From CAYPTB01 sp964413535 (GTDB lineage: Bacteria; Planctomycetota; UBA1135; GCA-002686595): DNA of 64,000 bases. The number at the start of each line of letters is the position of its first letter. The stretch's first letter is position 1. Below are positions 28,094 through 36,812 of this stretch, one piece after another. The notes below the pieces were generated by a model. That model had not been told where the DNA came from, made no database searches, and saw only the letters and a list, made by a program, of their open reading frames with translations. Position numbers and translations under genes: made by a program. Location: the NCBI GenBank assembly GCA_964413535.1, contig CAYPTB010000027.1, positions 1 to 64,000 of the forward strand. The letters run 5' to 3'.

Positions 28094-29364
28094 GGCCGGA
28101 AGCACCGTCCCTCCGCCAGGCAATCGCACAAACGCGCGTAGACCTCGCGCAGGCGCTCGCGCGGGACCTGCACGCCCTCGCGCGCGGCCGTGGACGGCAC
28201 ACCGAGCGCCGCAAGGATGCGCTCGGCGAGCGTTCCCTCGCGCAGCACGACCTCCAGCGACTCCTCGAGCTCGGCCGGACCGTCGAAGGCCTCGGGTGCA
28301 CGCGCGGCCAACAACTCCCCCACCGTCAACTCCCCCACCGTCGCGACCGAGCCGAGTGCGAACAAGCGCGCGTAGTCGCGGCCGACGGGCGCGGCGGGAC
28401 CGTCGGCGACGCCGCGCGCGAACAGCTCGACGAGCGGCTCCGTCGGCCAGTCGCGCTGGGTCGCGAGCGAGCACCAGCGCTCCTCCACGAGCCCGCGCAC
28501 GAGCCCCGCGACGGCGGCCGACAACCCCAAGTCCATGCGCGGGCACTCCTGCACGTCGAGCAGGCGGATCTCGATCGCCATGCGGTCGAAGCGCGCGATG
28601 GCGCCGCGCGCGTTCGTCCATTCGTTCCCGACGAGCGCCGCATCGGCTCCGATCGCCTCGAGCTCGCGCGCGATGGGGTCGAGCACCACGCTCTGGTACT
28701 CGTCGAAGCCAAACACCGGCTCGGGGATCACCGCGCCCGCCATGGCCGGCGTGCGCGCGGCGTTCGAGCGGTAAAAGTCGAGTCGGTTGTCGAGCCAACC
28801 GGTCGCGACACCTTCGACGACGGGCGAGCTGGCGGCGAGGCCGGGGACGAGCGGCAGCACGACGCGCACCGCCGCCATCAACCGTTCGAACTCCGCCTCG
28901 TCGGCGAACGGCAGGTTCAGGTGCACGCTCTGCACGTTGGCCCAGCCGTGGCGGCGGCAGTCGTACAGGGCGTCGTAGGCGCGATAGATCTCCGCGCACC
29001 CGTGCGTCCACAGCCGCGCCTCGCGGGCGGGCACCATCCACGGATGCATGCCGCTGGGCATGAGTCGCGCGTTCCACTCCGCGAGCAGGGCCGCCAAGCG
29101 GCCGACGCTCGCGTCGAAGCGATCCGCGACGCCCTCGAGCGTCGGTGCGGGACCGTTGGTCTTGAGCTCGATCACGTGCGACACGAGCTCGTTCGACCAC
29201 GCGATCTCGCCGTCCTCGGCGTCCTCGACCCAAGCGTCGGTCCCCGCCTGCTCGCGCAGGGCGCGGTCGGCGAGGGAGCGCACGTCGAGCGCGTCGGAAT
29301 CGACGATCATGTACTCGATCTCGATCCCGTAGGCCTCGAACAGCGCGAGCGTGCGCGCGCTCAC
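28090..29364 (-). CDS. GCS2-type carboxylate-amine ligase (YbdK-like)
   Basis: The 424-residue protein belongs to the glutamate-cysteine ligase family 2, whose members join a glutamate-like carboxylate to an amine using ATP. Early residues show GIEIEYMIVDSD, typical of the ATP/metal site. Later blocks are SNELVSHVIELKT, SGMHPWM, NVQSVHLNLPF and NEWTNARGAIARF. The last 100 residues form a helical C-terminus with two cysteines. The GTG start follows a good GGAGGG site and overlaps the stop of the ATP-grasp gene (GTGA). Family members include weak glutamate-cysteine ligases and enzymes of unknown substrate. Beside a RimK-like ligase and two amidohydrolase/peptidase genes, synthesis of a small gamma-glutamyl-type peptide is plausible. 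Confidence 0.88.
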   Translation of the reverse strand: MSARTLALFEAYGIEIEYMIVDSDALDVRSLADRALREQAGTDAWVEDAEDGEIAWSNELVSHVIELKTNGPAPTLEGVADRFDASVGRLAALLAEWNARLMPSGMHPWMVPAREARLWTHGCAEIYRAYDALYDCRRHGWANVQSVHLNLPFADEAEFERLMAAVRVVLPLVPGLAASSPVVEGVATGWLDNRLDFYRSNAARTPAMAGAVIPEPVFGFDEYQSVVLDPIARELEAIGADAALVGNEWTNARGAIARFDRMAIEIRLLDVQECPRMDLGLSAAVAGLVRGLVEERWCSLATQRDWPTEPLVELFARGVADGPAAPVGRDYARLFALGSVATVGELTVGELLAARAPEAFDGPAELEESLEVVLREGTLAERILAALGVPSTAAREGVQVPRERLREVYARLCDCLAEGRCFRP

Positions 29365-30830
29365 CGGCCGTTCCCTCCGCGCTTCTTCTCCTCCACGCGC
29401 TCGAGGAACCCGCGCATGATCTTCATGTAGAGCTCGTCGCCCAGGATCGCGTCCTCGTACCCGACGTCGATGTTCGGGTTGTCGTTGACCTCGGTCACGA
29501 CGACGCGCCGGTCCACCTGCTTGAGGTCGACTCCGTACAGGCCGTCCCCGATGGCCGCGGCGGCGCGCTTCGCGATCTGGAGGATGCGCTTGGGCGTCAC
29601 GTCGAGCGGGATGGGCTCGACGCGGCCGTAGCGGAAGCGCCCGTCGTCCGACTTCTTGACGATCTGCCAGTGGCCGGCAGCCATGTAGTAGCGGCAGACG
29701 TAGAGTACCTTGCCGCCGAGCGTCCCCACGCGCCAGTCGAAGTCCGACGGCATGTACTCCTGCACGAGCAGGAGGTCGGAACGCTCGAGGATGCTCGCCG
29801 CCGCGTTCTCGAAGGCGGCCGGACCGTCGCACTTCACCACTCCCTGGGAGAACGAGCTGTCGGGGAACTTGAGGATGCAGGGGAATCCCAGCCTGCGCCC
29901 GACCTCGTCGGCGTCGACGCGGTCGGTCACCCACGTGTCGGGCATGGGGATCTTGCGGACCTCCATGGCCTCCTTCATGAACACCTTGTTGGTGCAGCGC
30001 AGGATCGACTGCGGATCGTCGATGACGACGAGACCATCCGCCTCGGCGCGCTGGGCGAAACGGAACGTGTGATGGTTGATGGCCGTCGTCTCGCGAATGA
30101 ACAGGGCGTCGAACTCGGGGAGACGCCCGTAGTCGTCGCGCTCGATCCGCTCCACTCCGAAGCCGACCTTCTCAGCCGCCGCCTCGAAGCGCCGCAAGGT
30201 CTTCTCCCCCGACGGCGCGAGCGCTTCGTCCGGCCGCCACAGGATGGCGATGTCGTAGCGCGGAGTTCGGGTCGCGCGGACGCGGAAGCGCGGGCGCGAG
30301 AAGTACTGCTTCGCCGCTTCGAGCATGAACGTGCCGTGCGAGTCGGGAACGTCTCGCACCGGGATCGGGCCCACGCTCGTCAGCCGCCAGCGGTCGCCCT
30401 TCGAGAAGTGCGCGCGCAGGATCGGCGCCGGGAACTGCGCGAAGAGCCTACTCGCGAGCCGCGCGTGCCGCTCGGCGGGATTCCCGCCGAAGTACACGGA
30501 GAGGACGAAGCGCTCCGAGCGCAGGGAGCCCAAGCTCCTCTGGATCAGCTCGTCCAGCTCCTCGTCGACGGAGCGCACGAGCGTGCGGCTCTTCATGTCG
30601 AGCACCGTCATCAGCGCCGGGAACGGCAGGTGCCTGCGCGCCGCGGCGAGCAGCGAGACGTAGTACCCCTCGCTCTGGTACCGGTACGACCGGCACAGGT
30701 TGAACACGCGGATGCCGCGCTCCGCCGTCCACGCGGGAACGGTGAGGTAGTCGCGCGCGAGGACGACCTCTACGCCGGGCAGATCGAGGGGCCAATCCTT
30801 GGCGCTACTGACGACGACTAGCGTTCGCAC
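29361..30830 (-). CDS. RimK-like ATP-grasp ligase with RLAN N-terminal domain
   Basis: The 489-residue protein has an RLAN-type N-terminal domain (about 1-190; includes FNLCRSYRYQSEGYYVSLL and VYFGGNPAERHARLA). An ATP-grasp ligase fills the rest. Nucleotide- and metal-binding blocks are CILKFPDSSFSQGVVK, LLVQEYMPSDFDWRVG, RYYMAAGHW and the glutamate/asparagine pair VVVTEVNDNPNID. RimK-type enzymes add amino acids to a carboxylate of a peptide or protein. Its start lies inside the end of the C39-like gene (26-base overlap), and its stop overlaps the GCS2 gene. Together with GCS2 it gives two different ATP-dependent amide-forming enzymes in one operon. Confidence 0.9.
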   Translation of the reverse strand: MRTLVVVSSAKDWPLDLPGVEVVLARDYLTVPAWTAERGIRVFNLCRSYRYQSEGYYVSLLAAARRHLPFPALMTVLDMKSRTLVRSVDEELDELIQRSLGSLRSERFVLSVYFGGNPAERHARLASRLFAQFPAPILRAHFSKGDRWRLTSVGPIPVRDVPDSHGTFMLEAAKQYFSRPRFRVRATRTPRYDIAILWRPDEALAPSGEKTLRRFEAAAEKVGFGVERIERDDYGRLPEFDALFIRETTAINHHTFRFAQRAEADGLVVIDDPQSILRCTNKVFMKEAMEVRKIPMPDTWVTDRVDADEVGRRLGFPCILKFPDSSFSQGVVKCDGPAAFENAAASILERSDLLLVQEYMPSDFDWRVGTLGGKVLYVCRYYMAAGHWQIVKKSDDGRFRYGRVEPIPLDVTPKRILQIAKRAAAAIGDGLYGVDLKQVDRRVVVTEVNDNPNIDVGYEDAILGDELYMKIMRGFLERVEEKKRGGNGR

Positions 30831-31563
30831 GCTCGGTCTCCTCTCGACGCCAGTTGGGCGGTTCGAGCACGACGAGGTTGCCGTCGTAGGACAGCACTCC
30901 GAGATAGATGGCGCCGATCACGCGCTCGATCCCCACTCGGTACGAGTGCGTCGACGAGAACGAGTTCGACTCGAGGGGATCGTTCACGTACACCTCGCGC
31001 GCGCGTGGAGCGTAGCCGGTCAGGACCACGAAGTGTCCCGCGGGATTCCCGGCCACGTCGTCCGGCTGGTTGCCGGGGGAGCGCTCGCGCATCTCGCGAT
31101 AGAGGAACGTGGCGGAGAGACCGGTGAGGATGGGGAGACGGCGGTTCAGGAAGCGCCGCAGGAGGTAGGGCTCCAGATCGCAGAGTTCGAGAGTCCCCCC
31201 GTTCTCGACGAACTCGGCGTAGGCGCGGCAGGCGAGCGCGAGTTTCAGGTCCGCGACCTGGTCCGCGCGTGCGAGCAGCTTGTCGCGCAGCGGCTGGCGA
31301 TCGGGTAGGAACCAAGTCGGATCGAACACGAGCAGGTTCCAGGTCAGGACCGTCACCCGATACCCCCGACCGAGCGCGTGGTTCGCGAGCAGGACGCCCA
31401 GCGTCCCGCCCCCATGGATCTCGGGGATCTCCGCGAGGATCGACGCCAGGGGCACGTCGTCCCCGAAGTAACGATAGACCGCGCTCAAGCAGGTCGGCCC
31501 GCACGTCTCGTCGTCCGGCTGCGGCCGGATCTCGAAGGGCAGGAGGTCGTTGGGTTCTTTCAC
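30805..31563 (-). CDS. C39-like papain-fold peptidase
   Basis: The 252-residue protein is a papain-like cysteine peptidase of the C39/bacteriocin-processing type without an ABC transporter. The oxyanion glutamine and nucleophile are in RPQPDDETCGPTCLSAV. The histidine is in NPAGHFVVLTGYAP, followed by the aspartate/asparagine block VYVNDP. C39 domains cut leader peptides after double glycine, or in stand-alone form process peptides or are inactive binders. All three catalytic positions are retained here. There is no signal peptide, so it acts in the cytoplasm beside the two ligases. The GTG start follows the stop of the RMD1 gene by two bases. It overlaps the ATP-grasp gene by 26 bases. Confidence 0.84.
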   Translation of the reverse strand: MKEPNDLLPFEIRPQPDDETCGPTCLSAVYRYFGDDVPLASILAEIPEIHGGGTLGVLLANHALGRGYRVTVLTWNLLVFDPTWFLPDRQPLRDKLLARADQVADLKLALACRAYAEFVENGGTLELCDLEPYLLRRFLNRRLPILTGLSATFLYREMRERSPGNQPDDVAGNPAGHFVVLTGYAPRAREVYVNDPLESNSFSSTHSYRVGIERVIGAIYLGVLSYDGNLVVLEPPNWRREETERANASRRQ

Positions 31564-31565
31564 GA

Positions 31566-32642
31566 TCAGCCCAGCCCCATGAAGCTCAACAGGATCTCGA
31601 CGGCGATGAGCGTGATGATGATCCACTCCAGGGCCTCCGACCGGCGGTGGGCGGCCAGATCCGCGAGGCGCTCGTACACGTTCTGCAGCACTCCCAACTT
31701 GCGCTCGATCGAAGCATCCCACTCGTCGAAGTGGAAGCGCTCGCCCGCGGTTCGGTAGAGCCGCGCGAGGTAGTCGTCACCGAAGATCTTGAGGGCGTTG
31801 TCGATGCCCTCGTGCAGGAGCGCGTCGTCGGTCTGCATGCGCGCCACCCGCTCGAGCTCCCGACCGCGCAGGCCGAGCGACGCGAACGGCCGGTGGGGAC
31901 GCATGAGCACGCCGTACGCCTCTTGGATCTCCCCGTCGAGCTGGGCGTCGAGCCTGCGCAACTGGAGCAGCTCCACGGTGGCGAGCTCGAGCACGAAGCG
32001 CTCGTCGCGCGTGTCCGCGCCCGTCAGGAACGCGCCCAGCCAATCGACCAGGCACGCATCCGCCGCCCCGTAGGACACGCGGCCGGCCAGCGCGCCGACG
32101 ATCTCCTGCTCCGAGAGCGGGCCTTCCTCCGCACGCAGCACCCGCGCCAGCTCGTGGCGCGCCTCGGCGAGGAGCGCGTCCGGGCCGCCCGGGAGCGGGC
32201 CGGTCTCGAAGATCACGTAGGTCTCCGGATCGTCGTGCACGCGGGGCCGGTCGACGGCCGAGCCCAGCGAGCGCACGACGCCCCTCGCGATCTCGCGCGA
32301 GTTCGCGATCAGAGCGGGGTTCTCGTAGAGCAGCGAGGAGATCGCGACCAGGTCCTCGATGGAGCCGTCGAAGGGCAGGCTCCAGGTGATGCCGAGCGCG
32401 CCGAAGCCGTAGAGCGTGATCTCGACCTGCGCGGTCGAGACGCGCGGCCCGAGCTCGAGGGCTGCCACCTCCTGCTCCATGCGCAGCGGCAGCGAGGACC
32501 GGACCTGACCCCCGACGACGTGCTGCTTGTGCTGCAAGCGCACCCGCTGCGACGAGGTGAGCGTGTTGCTCGCGAGCTCGAGGTCGAGGCTGCGCCCGAT
32601 GTCGAAGGCCTGGAGCGCCCGAGCGGTTCCGTTGAGCAGCAT
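31566..32642 (-). CDS. RMD1/DUF155-family protein with C-terminal membrane helix
   Basis: The 358-residue protein matches the DUF155/RMD1 family, known from yeast sporulation protein Rmd1 and mitochondrial relatives and from many bacteria, with no firm biochemical function. Typical blocks are ITLYGFGALGITWSLP (after about residue 70) and a central helical region. A C-terminal tail-anchor follows a conserved helix: HRRSEALEWIIITLIAVEIL ends the protein. The C-terminal helix would anchor it in the membrane with the main body in the cytoplasm. It is the first gene of the five-gene operon and starts about 100 bases from the tRNA-Cys gene. It may recruit the ligase/peptidase set to the membrane. 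Confidence 0.85.
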   Translation of the reverse strand: MLLNGTARALQAFDIGRSLDLELASNTLTSSQRVRLQHKQHVVGGQVRSSLPLRMEQEVAALELGPRVSTAQVEITLYGFGALGITWSLPFDGSIEDLVAISSLLYENPALIANSREIARGVVRSLGSAVDRPRVHDDPETYVIFETGPLPGGPDALLAEARHELARVLRAEEGPLSEQEIVGALAGRVSYGAADACLVDWLGAFLTGADTRDERFVLELATVELLQLRRLDAQLDGEIQEAYGVLMRPHRPFASLGLRGRELERVARMQTDDALLHEGIDNALKIFGDDYLARLYRTAGERFHFDEWDASIERKLGVLQNVYERLADLAAHRRSEALEWIIITLIAVEILLSFMGLG

Positions 32643-32741
32643 GGTTCGAGGGGCTCGTTCGGGGCACCGCACGGCGGGCATGGGCGCGGGTGCGCGGTGG
32701 CCAGCGGTCGCGTGCCGGCGCGCGCGCCCGCGGCCTCGACA

Positions 32742-32816
32742 TGGAGGCGGCACCCGGACTCGAACCGGGGATAACGGATTTGCAATCCGCTGCCTTAGCC
32801 ACTTGGCTATGCCGCC
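32742..32816 (-). tRNA. tRNA-Cys (anticodon GCA)
   Basis: A full cloverleaf can be drawn: acceptor GGCGGCA pairs with TGCCGCC, the anticodon loop is TTGCAAA, the T arm is CCCGG-TTCGAGT-CCGGG, and the discriminator is U as expected for cysteine. The 3' CCA is encoded (the last three bases of the feature). Confidence 0.97.
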
Positions 32817-32829
32817 CGCAGAGGCGCAG

Positions 32830-32858
32830 AGGATACCCGAGCGCCGAGCGCGGTCCAA
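32830..32858 (-). promoter_or_regulatory. Predicted promoter of tRNA-Cys
   Basis: On the minus strand TTGGAC is followed after 17 bases by TATCCT, ending 14 bases before the tRNA 5' end. Position and spacing are right for a tRNA promoter. Confidence 0.5.
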
Positions 32859-32961
32859 CGAGCCGCGCGAGGCCGCGCGTGAGCTCTCCGCAGCCGATGC
32901 GTTTCCCAGAACGCCCGCGCGACCCGCCCTTCCACGCCGTCTCGTTCCCATCCCGAACGCC

Positions 32962-33342
32962 TTGGCTCTTCCCTTCCGCATCGCCGCCCGCATCCGAAGC
33001 CTGCGCTGCGCGCTGAACGGGATCGCGGTCGTCCTGCGCACCCAGCACAATGCGTGGCTGCACTTCGCCGGGACCGCGGCCGTCGTGCCCCTGGGTTTGG
33101 CGCTCGACCTTTCGCGCTCCGACTGGTGCTGGCTCGTCCTCGCCATCGCGTCCGTGTGGACGGCGGAGCTCTTCAACACGGCGCTCGAGCTCCTCGCCGA
33201 TGTCGTCTCGCCCGACTACGACCCCGCCATCGGGCGCGTGAAGGACGTGGCGGCGGGCGCCGTGCTCGTGGCGGCGGTCGGAGCCGCCGCGATCGGACTG
33301 CTCGTCCTCGGTCCGCCGCTGTGGGCGAAGATCGCGGCTTGA
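32962..33342 (+). CDS. dgkA: Diacylglycerol/undecaprenol kinase (DgkA family)
   Basis: This small integral-membrane kinase phosphorylates diacylglycerol or undecaprenol. About 126 residues are encoded. Three hydrophobic helices and the family blocks are clear: CALNGIAVVLRTQHNAW, the catalytic-glutamate helix WTAELFNTALELLADVV, and VKDVAAGAVLVAAVGAA. The start is uncertain. There is no in-frame ATG after the tRNA-Cys gene; a TTG giving LALPFRIAARI is the best fit to family length, and the frame remains open upstream. It lies alone between two tRNA genes on opposite strands. In peptidoglycan-making Gram-negatives it could recycle lipid carriers beside the MurA pathway. Confidence 0.85.
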   Translation: MALPFRIAARIRSLRCALNGIAVVLRTQHNAWLHFAGTAAVVPLGLALDLSRSDWCWLVLAIASVWTAELFNTALELLADVVSPDYDPAIGRVKDVAAGAVLVAAVGAAAIGLLVLGPPLWAKIAA

Positions 33343-33421
33343 GGCCGCCGCGGTCGATCCCCGTGTCCCGCGGCGGTCCATCCGGCGCGATCCGCTGCGG
33401 TCGTGTGCACCTCGCGATGTC

Positions 33422-33427
33422 TAGAAT
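33422..33427 (+). promoter_or_regulatory. Likely -10 box of tRNA-Leu
   Basis: TAGAAT lies 16 bases before the tRNA 5' end, the usual distance for a tRNA promoter with a short leader. No convincing -35 hexamer is visible. Confidence 0.35.
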
Positions 33428-33442
33428 GCCCGTCGCCCGCGC

Positions 33443-33526
33443 GGGGAAGTGGCGGAATCGGCAGACGCATCGGACTTAAAATCCGAAGGGCTTCGGCCCA
33501 TCCGGGTTCGACTCCCGGCTTCCCCA
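33443..33526 (+). tRNA. tRNA-Leu (anticodon UAA)
   Basis: A class II tRNA: acceptor GGGGAAG pairs with CTTCCCC, the anticodon loop is CTTAAAA with anticodon TAA, a long variable arm GGGCTTCGGCCC forms a stem-loop, and the T arm is CCGGG-TTCGACT-CCCGG. CCA is not encoded (ACCC follows the acceptor), unlike the tRNA-Cys above. Confidence 0.96.
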
Positions 33527-33709
33527 CCCTGCCGGGTAGCCACGTCGCGTTCAGCGCGCGCTCGAGTTCGCTCCTCGGAATCGGCCCCGACCGCACGGCC
33601 GGAGCCGGCGGTCGCCGCCCGGACCAGCGCGCCGGGCAGCAGCCGGCGCGGCTTGCGTACACACTCTCCCCGGAGAGATAGCATTCCCGACCCGCGCTCC
33701 GCGACGTCG

Positions 33710-35662
33710 ATGAAGAAGAGGGTCAGGAAACGGGCGCTGTCGTCTGGTGCATCGGGAGCACGCGGGGACGCCCGGCTGTCGCCGCGGAGTCTTGGATCCG
33801 TTGCGTCCACTGGATCCTCGCCGATCGAGCGGGGCTCGCGCGACCGCCCTGCAATCCTCGTCAGCGGGTCGTTGGTCCTCCTGATCCTCGGTGTCTATCT
33901 CCAGACGTTCGCGTTCGAGTTCCTGAGAGCCTGTGACGATTCCGAGTACGTCTCCCACAACCCGTTCGTGAACCGGGGGCTCTCGTCGAGCAGCGTCGCG
34001 TGGGCATTCACGCACTTCCACGGTGGCAACTGGCACCCGCTGACGTCGATTTCGCACATGCTGGACTGCTCGTTGTTCGGGCTCGATCCCGGGTATCACC
34101 ATCTCACGAACGTCCTGCTCCACGCGCTGAACAGCGTGCTCCTGCTGCACTTGCTGCGGCACATGACGGGCGCGCTGTGGCGCAGTGCCGCCGTGGCGGC
34201 GCTCTTCGCGCTGCATCCGCTGCACGTCGAGTCGGTGGCTTGGATCTCGGAACGCAAGGACGTCCTGAGCACGCTGTTCGCGCTGCTGGCGATCGAGGCC
34301 CATCGGCGCTACGTCCTCGATCCGTCGTGGAAGCGCTACGGCGCCACCTTCCTCGCGCTCTCCCTCGGCTTGATGGCCAAGCCGATGCTCGTCACGCTGC
34401 CCCTCTTGCTGATGCTGCTGGACCATTGGCCGCTCGGGCGCTACCGCGGCGTGAGTTCGGCTCGGGACTTCGCCCGGAGGCTCGGTCGATTGCTGTTGGA
34501 GAAAGCGCCGCTCTTCGCGCTCGCCGTCGCGTCCGGCGTCATCACGCTCATCGCCCAATCGGAATCGGGAACGGTGACGACGATCGAACACTTGCCGATC
34601 GAGCAGCGCGTGCAGAACGCCGTCGTCGCCTATGTCGACTACCTGCGCGGCGTGGTGTGGCCCTTCGAGTTGAGTCCGTACTATCCCTACGGCATCGTCT
34701 CGGGCTGGCGCGTCGCGGGTGCGATGCTCGTGCTCCTGCTGGCGAGCGCCCTGGCTCTCCGAAGTTGGCGCCGCGCTCCGTGGTGGATCACCGGATGGCT
34801 GTGGTTCGTCGTGACCCTGGTCCCCGTGATCGGGCTGGTGCAAGTCGGAGCACAGGCGCGCGCCGATCGGTACATGTACATCCCCCTGATCGGCATCGGG
34901 CTCATGGTCGTGTGGGGTGTGGGCGAGGTCGGGGCGATACGTCGACGGCAGAGGGTCGCAGCTTCGGCCGCTGGGCTCGTCCTCGTTGCGCTTGCGCTCG
35001 TGTCCTGGAAGCAAGTGCGCCATTGGCGAGACGACGTCACGCTCTTCGAGCACGCCCTCGCCGTCACGGAGGACAACTGGCTCGTGCACTACGGCCTTGC
35101 CGGCGCACTGGCGCAGCGAGGACGCTTGGCCGAAGCCCGGCAGCACTTCGTCGAGGCCGCGCGAATCAACCCGACCGGTCCATGGGCCCAGATCGGCCTC
35201 GGCTACGCTCTCGAGCAGGAGGGCCGATTGGATCGGGCCGTGGCTGCCTACCGTGAGGCCGTTCGACTGATGCCCACGCTCGTCGACGGGCACGTCTCCC
35301 TCGGGAACGCCCTACTGGTTCTGGGAAACGCGGCGGAAGCCGGCGGGTCGTTCGCCGAGGCCGTCCGGTTGAGACCGCTCTCCGCCGAGGGTCACTTCGG
35401 ACTGGGCGTGGCCAGTGGGCTCCAGGGGCGCATCGCCGAAGCGGCCGGTCATTTCGCCCAGGCCGTTCGGCTCGAGCCGGAATGGGCCGAAGCTCACGAC
35501 TGTCTGGGCACGGCGCTCCTCGAAGGGGGCGAACCTGCCGCCGCGATCGAGCACTTCGCCGAAGCGGTTCGACTGAAGCCCGAGCTGGCTCTGGCGCGCG
35601 CGCATTGGGAGGCGGCGCGGTTGGCTCTCGCTCGATCCCAGCGAAGCGGGAGCGACGATTGA
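33710..35662 (+). CDS. TMTC-like membrane glycosyltransferase with C-terminal TPR repeats
   Basis: The 650-residue protein has a basic, disordered N-terminus and about nine to eleven membrane helices (residues 50-440). Five to six TPR units follow (about 455-640: LAGALAQRGRLAEARQHF, LGYALEQEGRLDRAVAAY, FGLGVASGLQGRIAEAAGHF). Early loop motifs match bacterial homologues of TMTC protein O-mannosyltransferases and related GT39-type proteins. These are an acidic residue pair in CDDSEYVSHNPFV, then HGGNWHPLTSISHML and HVESVAWISERKDVLST. Such proteins are expected to transfer a sugar from a polyprenyl phosphate on the outer membrane face, with TPRs binding partner proteins. The ATG giving MKKRVRKRAL is chosen. 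It is convergent with gltA (4-base gap). Confidence 0.82.
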   Translation: MKKRVRKRALSSGASGARGDARLSPRSLGSVASTGSSPIERGSRDRPAILVSGSLVLLILGVYLQTFAFEFLRACDDSEYVSHNPFVNRGLSSSSVAWAFTHFHGGNWHPLTSISHMLDCSLFGLDPGYHHLTNVLLHALNSVLLLHLLRHMTGALWRSAAVAALFALHPLHVESVAWISERKDVLSTLFALLAIEAHRRYVLDPSWKRYGATFLALSLGLMAKPMLVTLPLLLMLLDHWPLGRYRGVSSARDFARRLGRLLLEKAPLFALAVASGVITLIAQSESGTVTTIEHLPIEQRVQNAVVAYVDYLRGVVWPFELSPYYPYGIVSGWRVAGAMLVLLLASALALRSWRRAPWWITGWLWFVVTLVPVIGLVQVGAQARADRYMYIPLIGIGLMVVWGVGEVGAIRRRQRVAASAAGLVLVALALVSWKQVRHWRDDVTLFEHALAVTEDNWLVHYGLAGALAQRGRLAEARQHFVEAARINPTGPWAQIGLGYALEQEGRLDRAVAAYREAVRLMPTLVDGHVSLGNALLVLGNAAEAGGSFAEAVRLRPLSAEGHFGLGVASGLQGRIAEAAGHFAQAVRLEPEWAEAHDCLGTALLEGGEPAAAIEHFAEAVRLKPELALARAHWEAARLALARSQRSGSDD

Positions 35663-35666
35663 TGCG

Positions 35667-36812
35667 CTAGCGGCGCTCGGCGAGCGGCACGTAGCGGGCG
35701 CCGTGGCGGCCGACGAAGACCTGCGACGGCCGGAAGAGCTTGTTGTGGGGCATCTGCTCGCGCCAGTGCGCGAGCCAGCCGGCGATGCGCGCGATCGCGA
35801 AGACGGGCGTGAACACGTCGGTCGGGATGCCGAGCTTCTGGTAGACGATGCCGCTGAAGAAGTCGACGTTCGGGTAGATCCCCTTGTGTCCGAGGTGCTT
35901 GGTGACCTCGGCCTCGAGCCGCGTCGCCACGTCGTAGATGGGCGTCGAGCCCTCCTGCGCGAAGAGGTCGCGCACGAGCCCCTGGATCGCGATCGCGCGC
36001 GGATCCTTCACCGAGTAGACGCGGTGGCCGAAGCCCATGATCTTGCCGCCGCGCTCGAGGGTCTCGGCCACCCAGCTCTCGACGCGCTCCGGGCTCCCGA
36101 TCGACTCGAGCGCGTGCAGCACCTCTTCGTTCGCGCCGCCGTGCAGCGGACCGGTGAGCGCTCCGACGGCCGAGCTGCAGACGGTGTAGGGATCGGCCTC
36201 GGTCGAGGCGACGACGCGCGCCGCGAAGGTCGACGCGTTCATGGTGTGGTCGGCGTGCAGGACCAGGCACACGTCGAGGATCCGCGTTGCGATGTCCGAC
36301 GGCCGCTCGCCGGTCAACATCCACAGGAAGTTGCCGGCGGTGTCGAGCTCCTCGTCCGGCGGGGGCAGCGGTAGACCGCTGCGGGCTCGGTGGAACGCCG
36401 CGACGATCACGGGCGTGGCGGCGATGAGCTCGACGCAGGCGCGATCGGCGTCGCGGCCCTCCTCCCACTCCTTCTGACCGCCGCACATGCCGAACGCGGC
36501 GAGCCCCGACTGCAGAGCCCCCATCGGGTGCCCGCCGGCGGGGCACTTCGCCATCCAGCGCAGGAACTCGGGCGGGAGCCGGCGCGCGCGTCGCAGACGC
36601 GCACGAAAGTCGGCCAGCTCGGACGCCGTCGGCAACTCCCCGTACAGAAGCAGCCAGGCGACCTCTTCGAAGTTGCCCTGGGTGCCGAGCTCCTCGATGC
36701 GAATGCCGCGGTACTCGAGGATGCCCGCCTTGCCGTCGATGTAGCTGATCGCGGATTCGGCGGCGGGAACGCCCGCGAGCCCGGGAACGAGCTCTCGCGC
36801 CCCAGCGCTCAA
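35667..36812 (-). CDS. gltA: Citrate synthase
   Basis: Citrate synthase condenses oxaloacetate and acetyl-CoA at the entry of the TCA cycle. The 381-residue form is the short Gram-positive/archaeal-like type. Active-site histidines are in HADHTMNAST, GPLHGGANEEV and MGFGHRVYSV; the aspartate is in NVDFFSGIVYQ. The N-terminus begins with the usual SAISYIDGKAGILEYRG strand region. The start is a TTG overlapping the TGA of pepA (TTGA), with AAAGG six bases upstream; no ATG fits. A 2-methylcitrate synthase role cannot be excluded from sequence, but no prp genes are nearby, whereas malate dehydrogenase is elsewhere in this window. Confidence 0.92.
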   Translation of the reverse strand: MSAGARELVPGLAGVPAAESAISYIDGKAGILEYRGIRIEELGTQGNFEEVAWLLLYGELPTASELADFRARLRRARRLPPEFLRWMAKCPAGGHPMGALQSGLAAFGMCGGQKEWEEGRDADRACVELIAATPVIVAAFHRARSGLPLPPPDEELDTAGNFLWMLTGERPSDIATRILDVCLVLHADHTMNASTFAARVVASTEADPYTVCSSAVGALTGPLHGGANEEVLHALESIGSPERVESWVAETLERGGKIMGFGHRVYSVKDPRAIAIQGLVRDLFAQEGSTPIYDVATRLEAEVTKHLGHKGIYPNVDFFSGIVYQKLGIPTDVFTPVFAIARIAGWLAHWREQMPHNKLFRPSQVFVGRHGARYVPLAERR

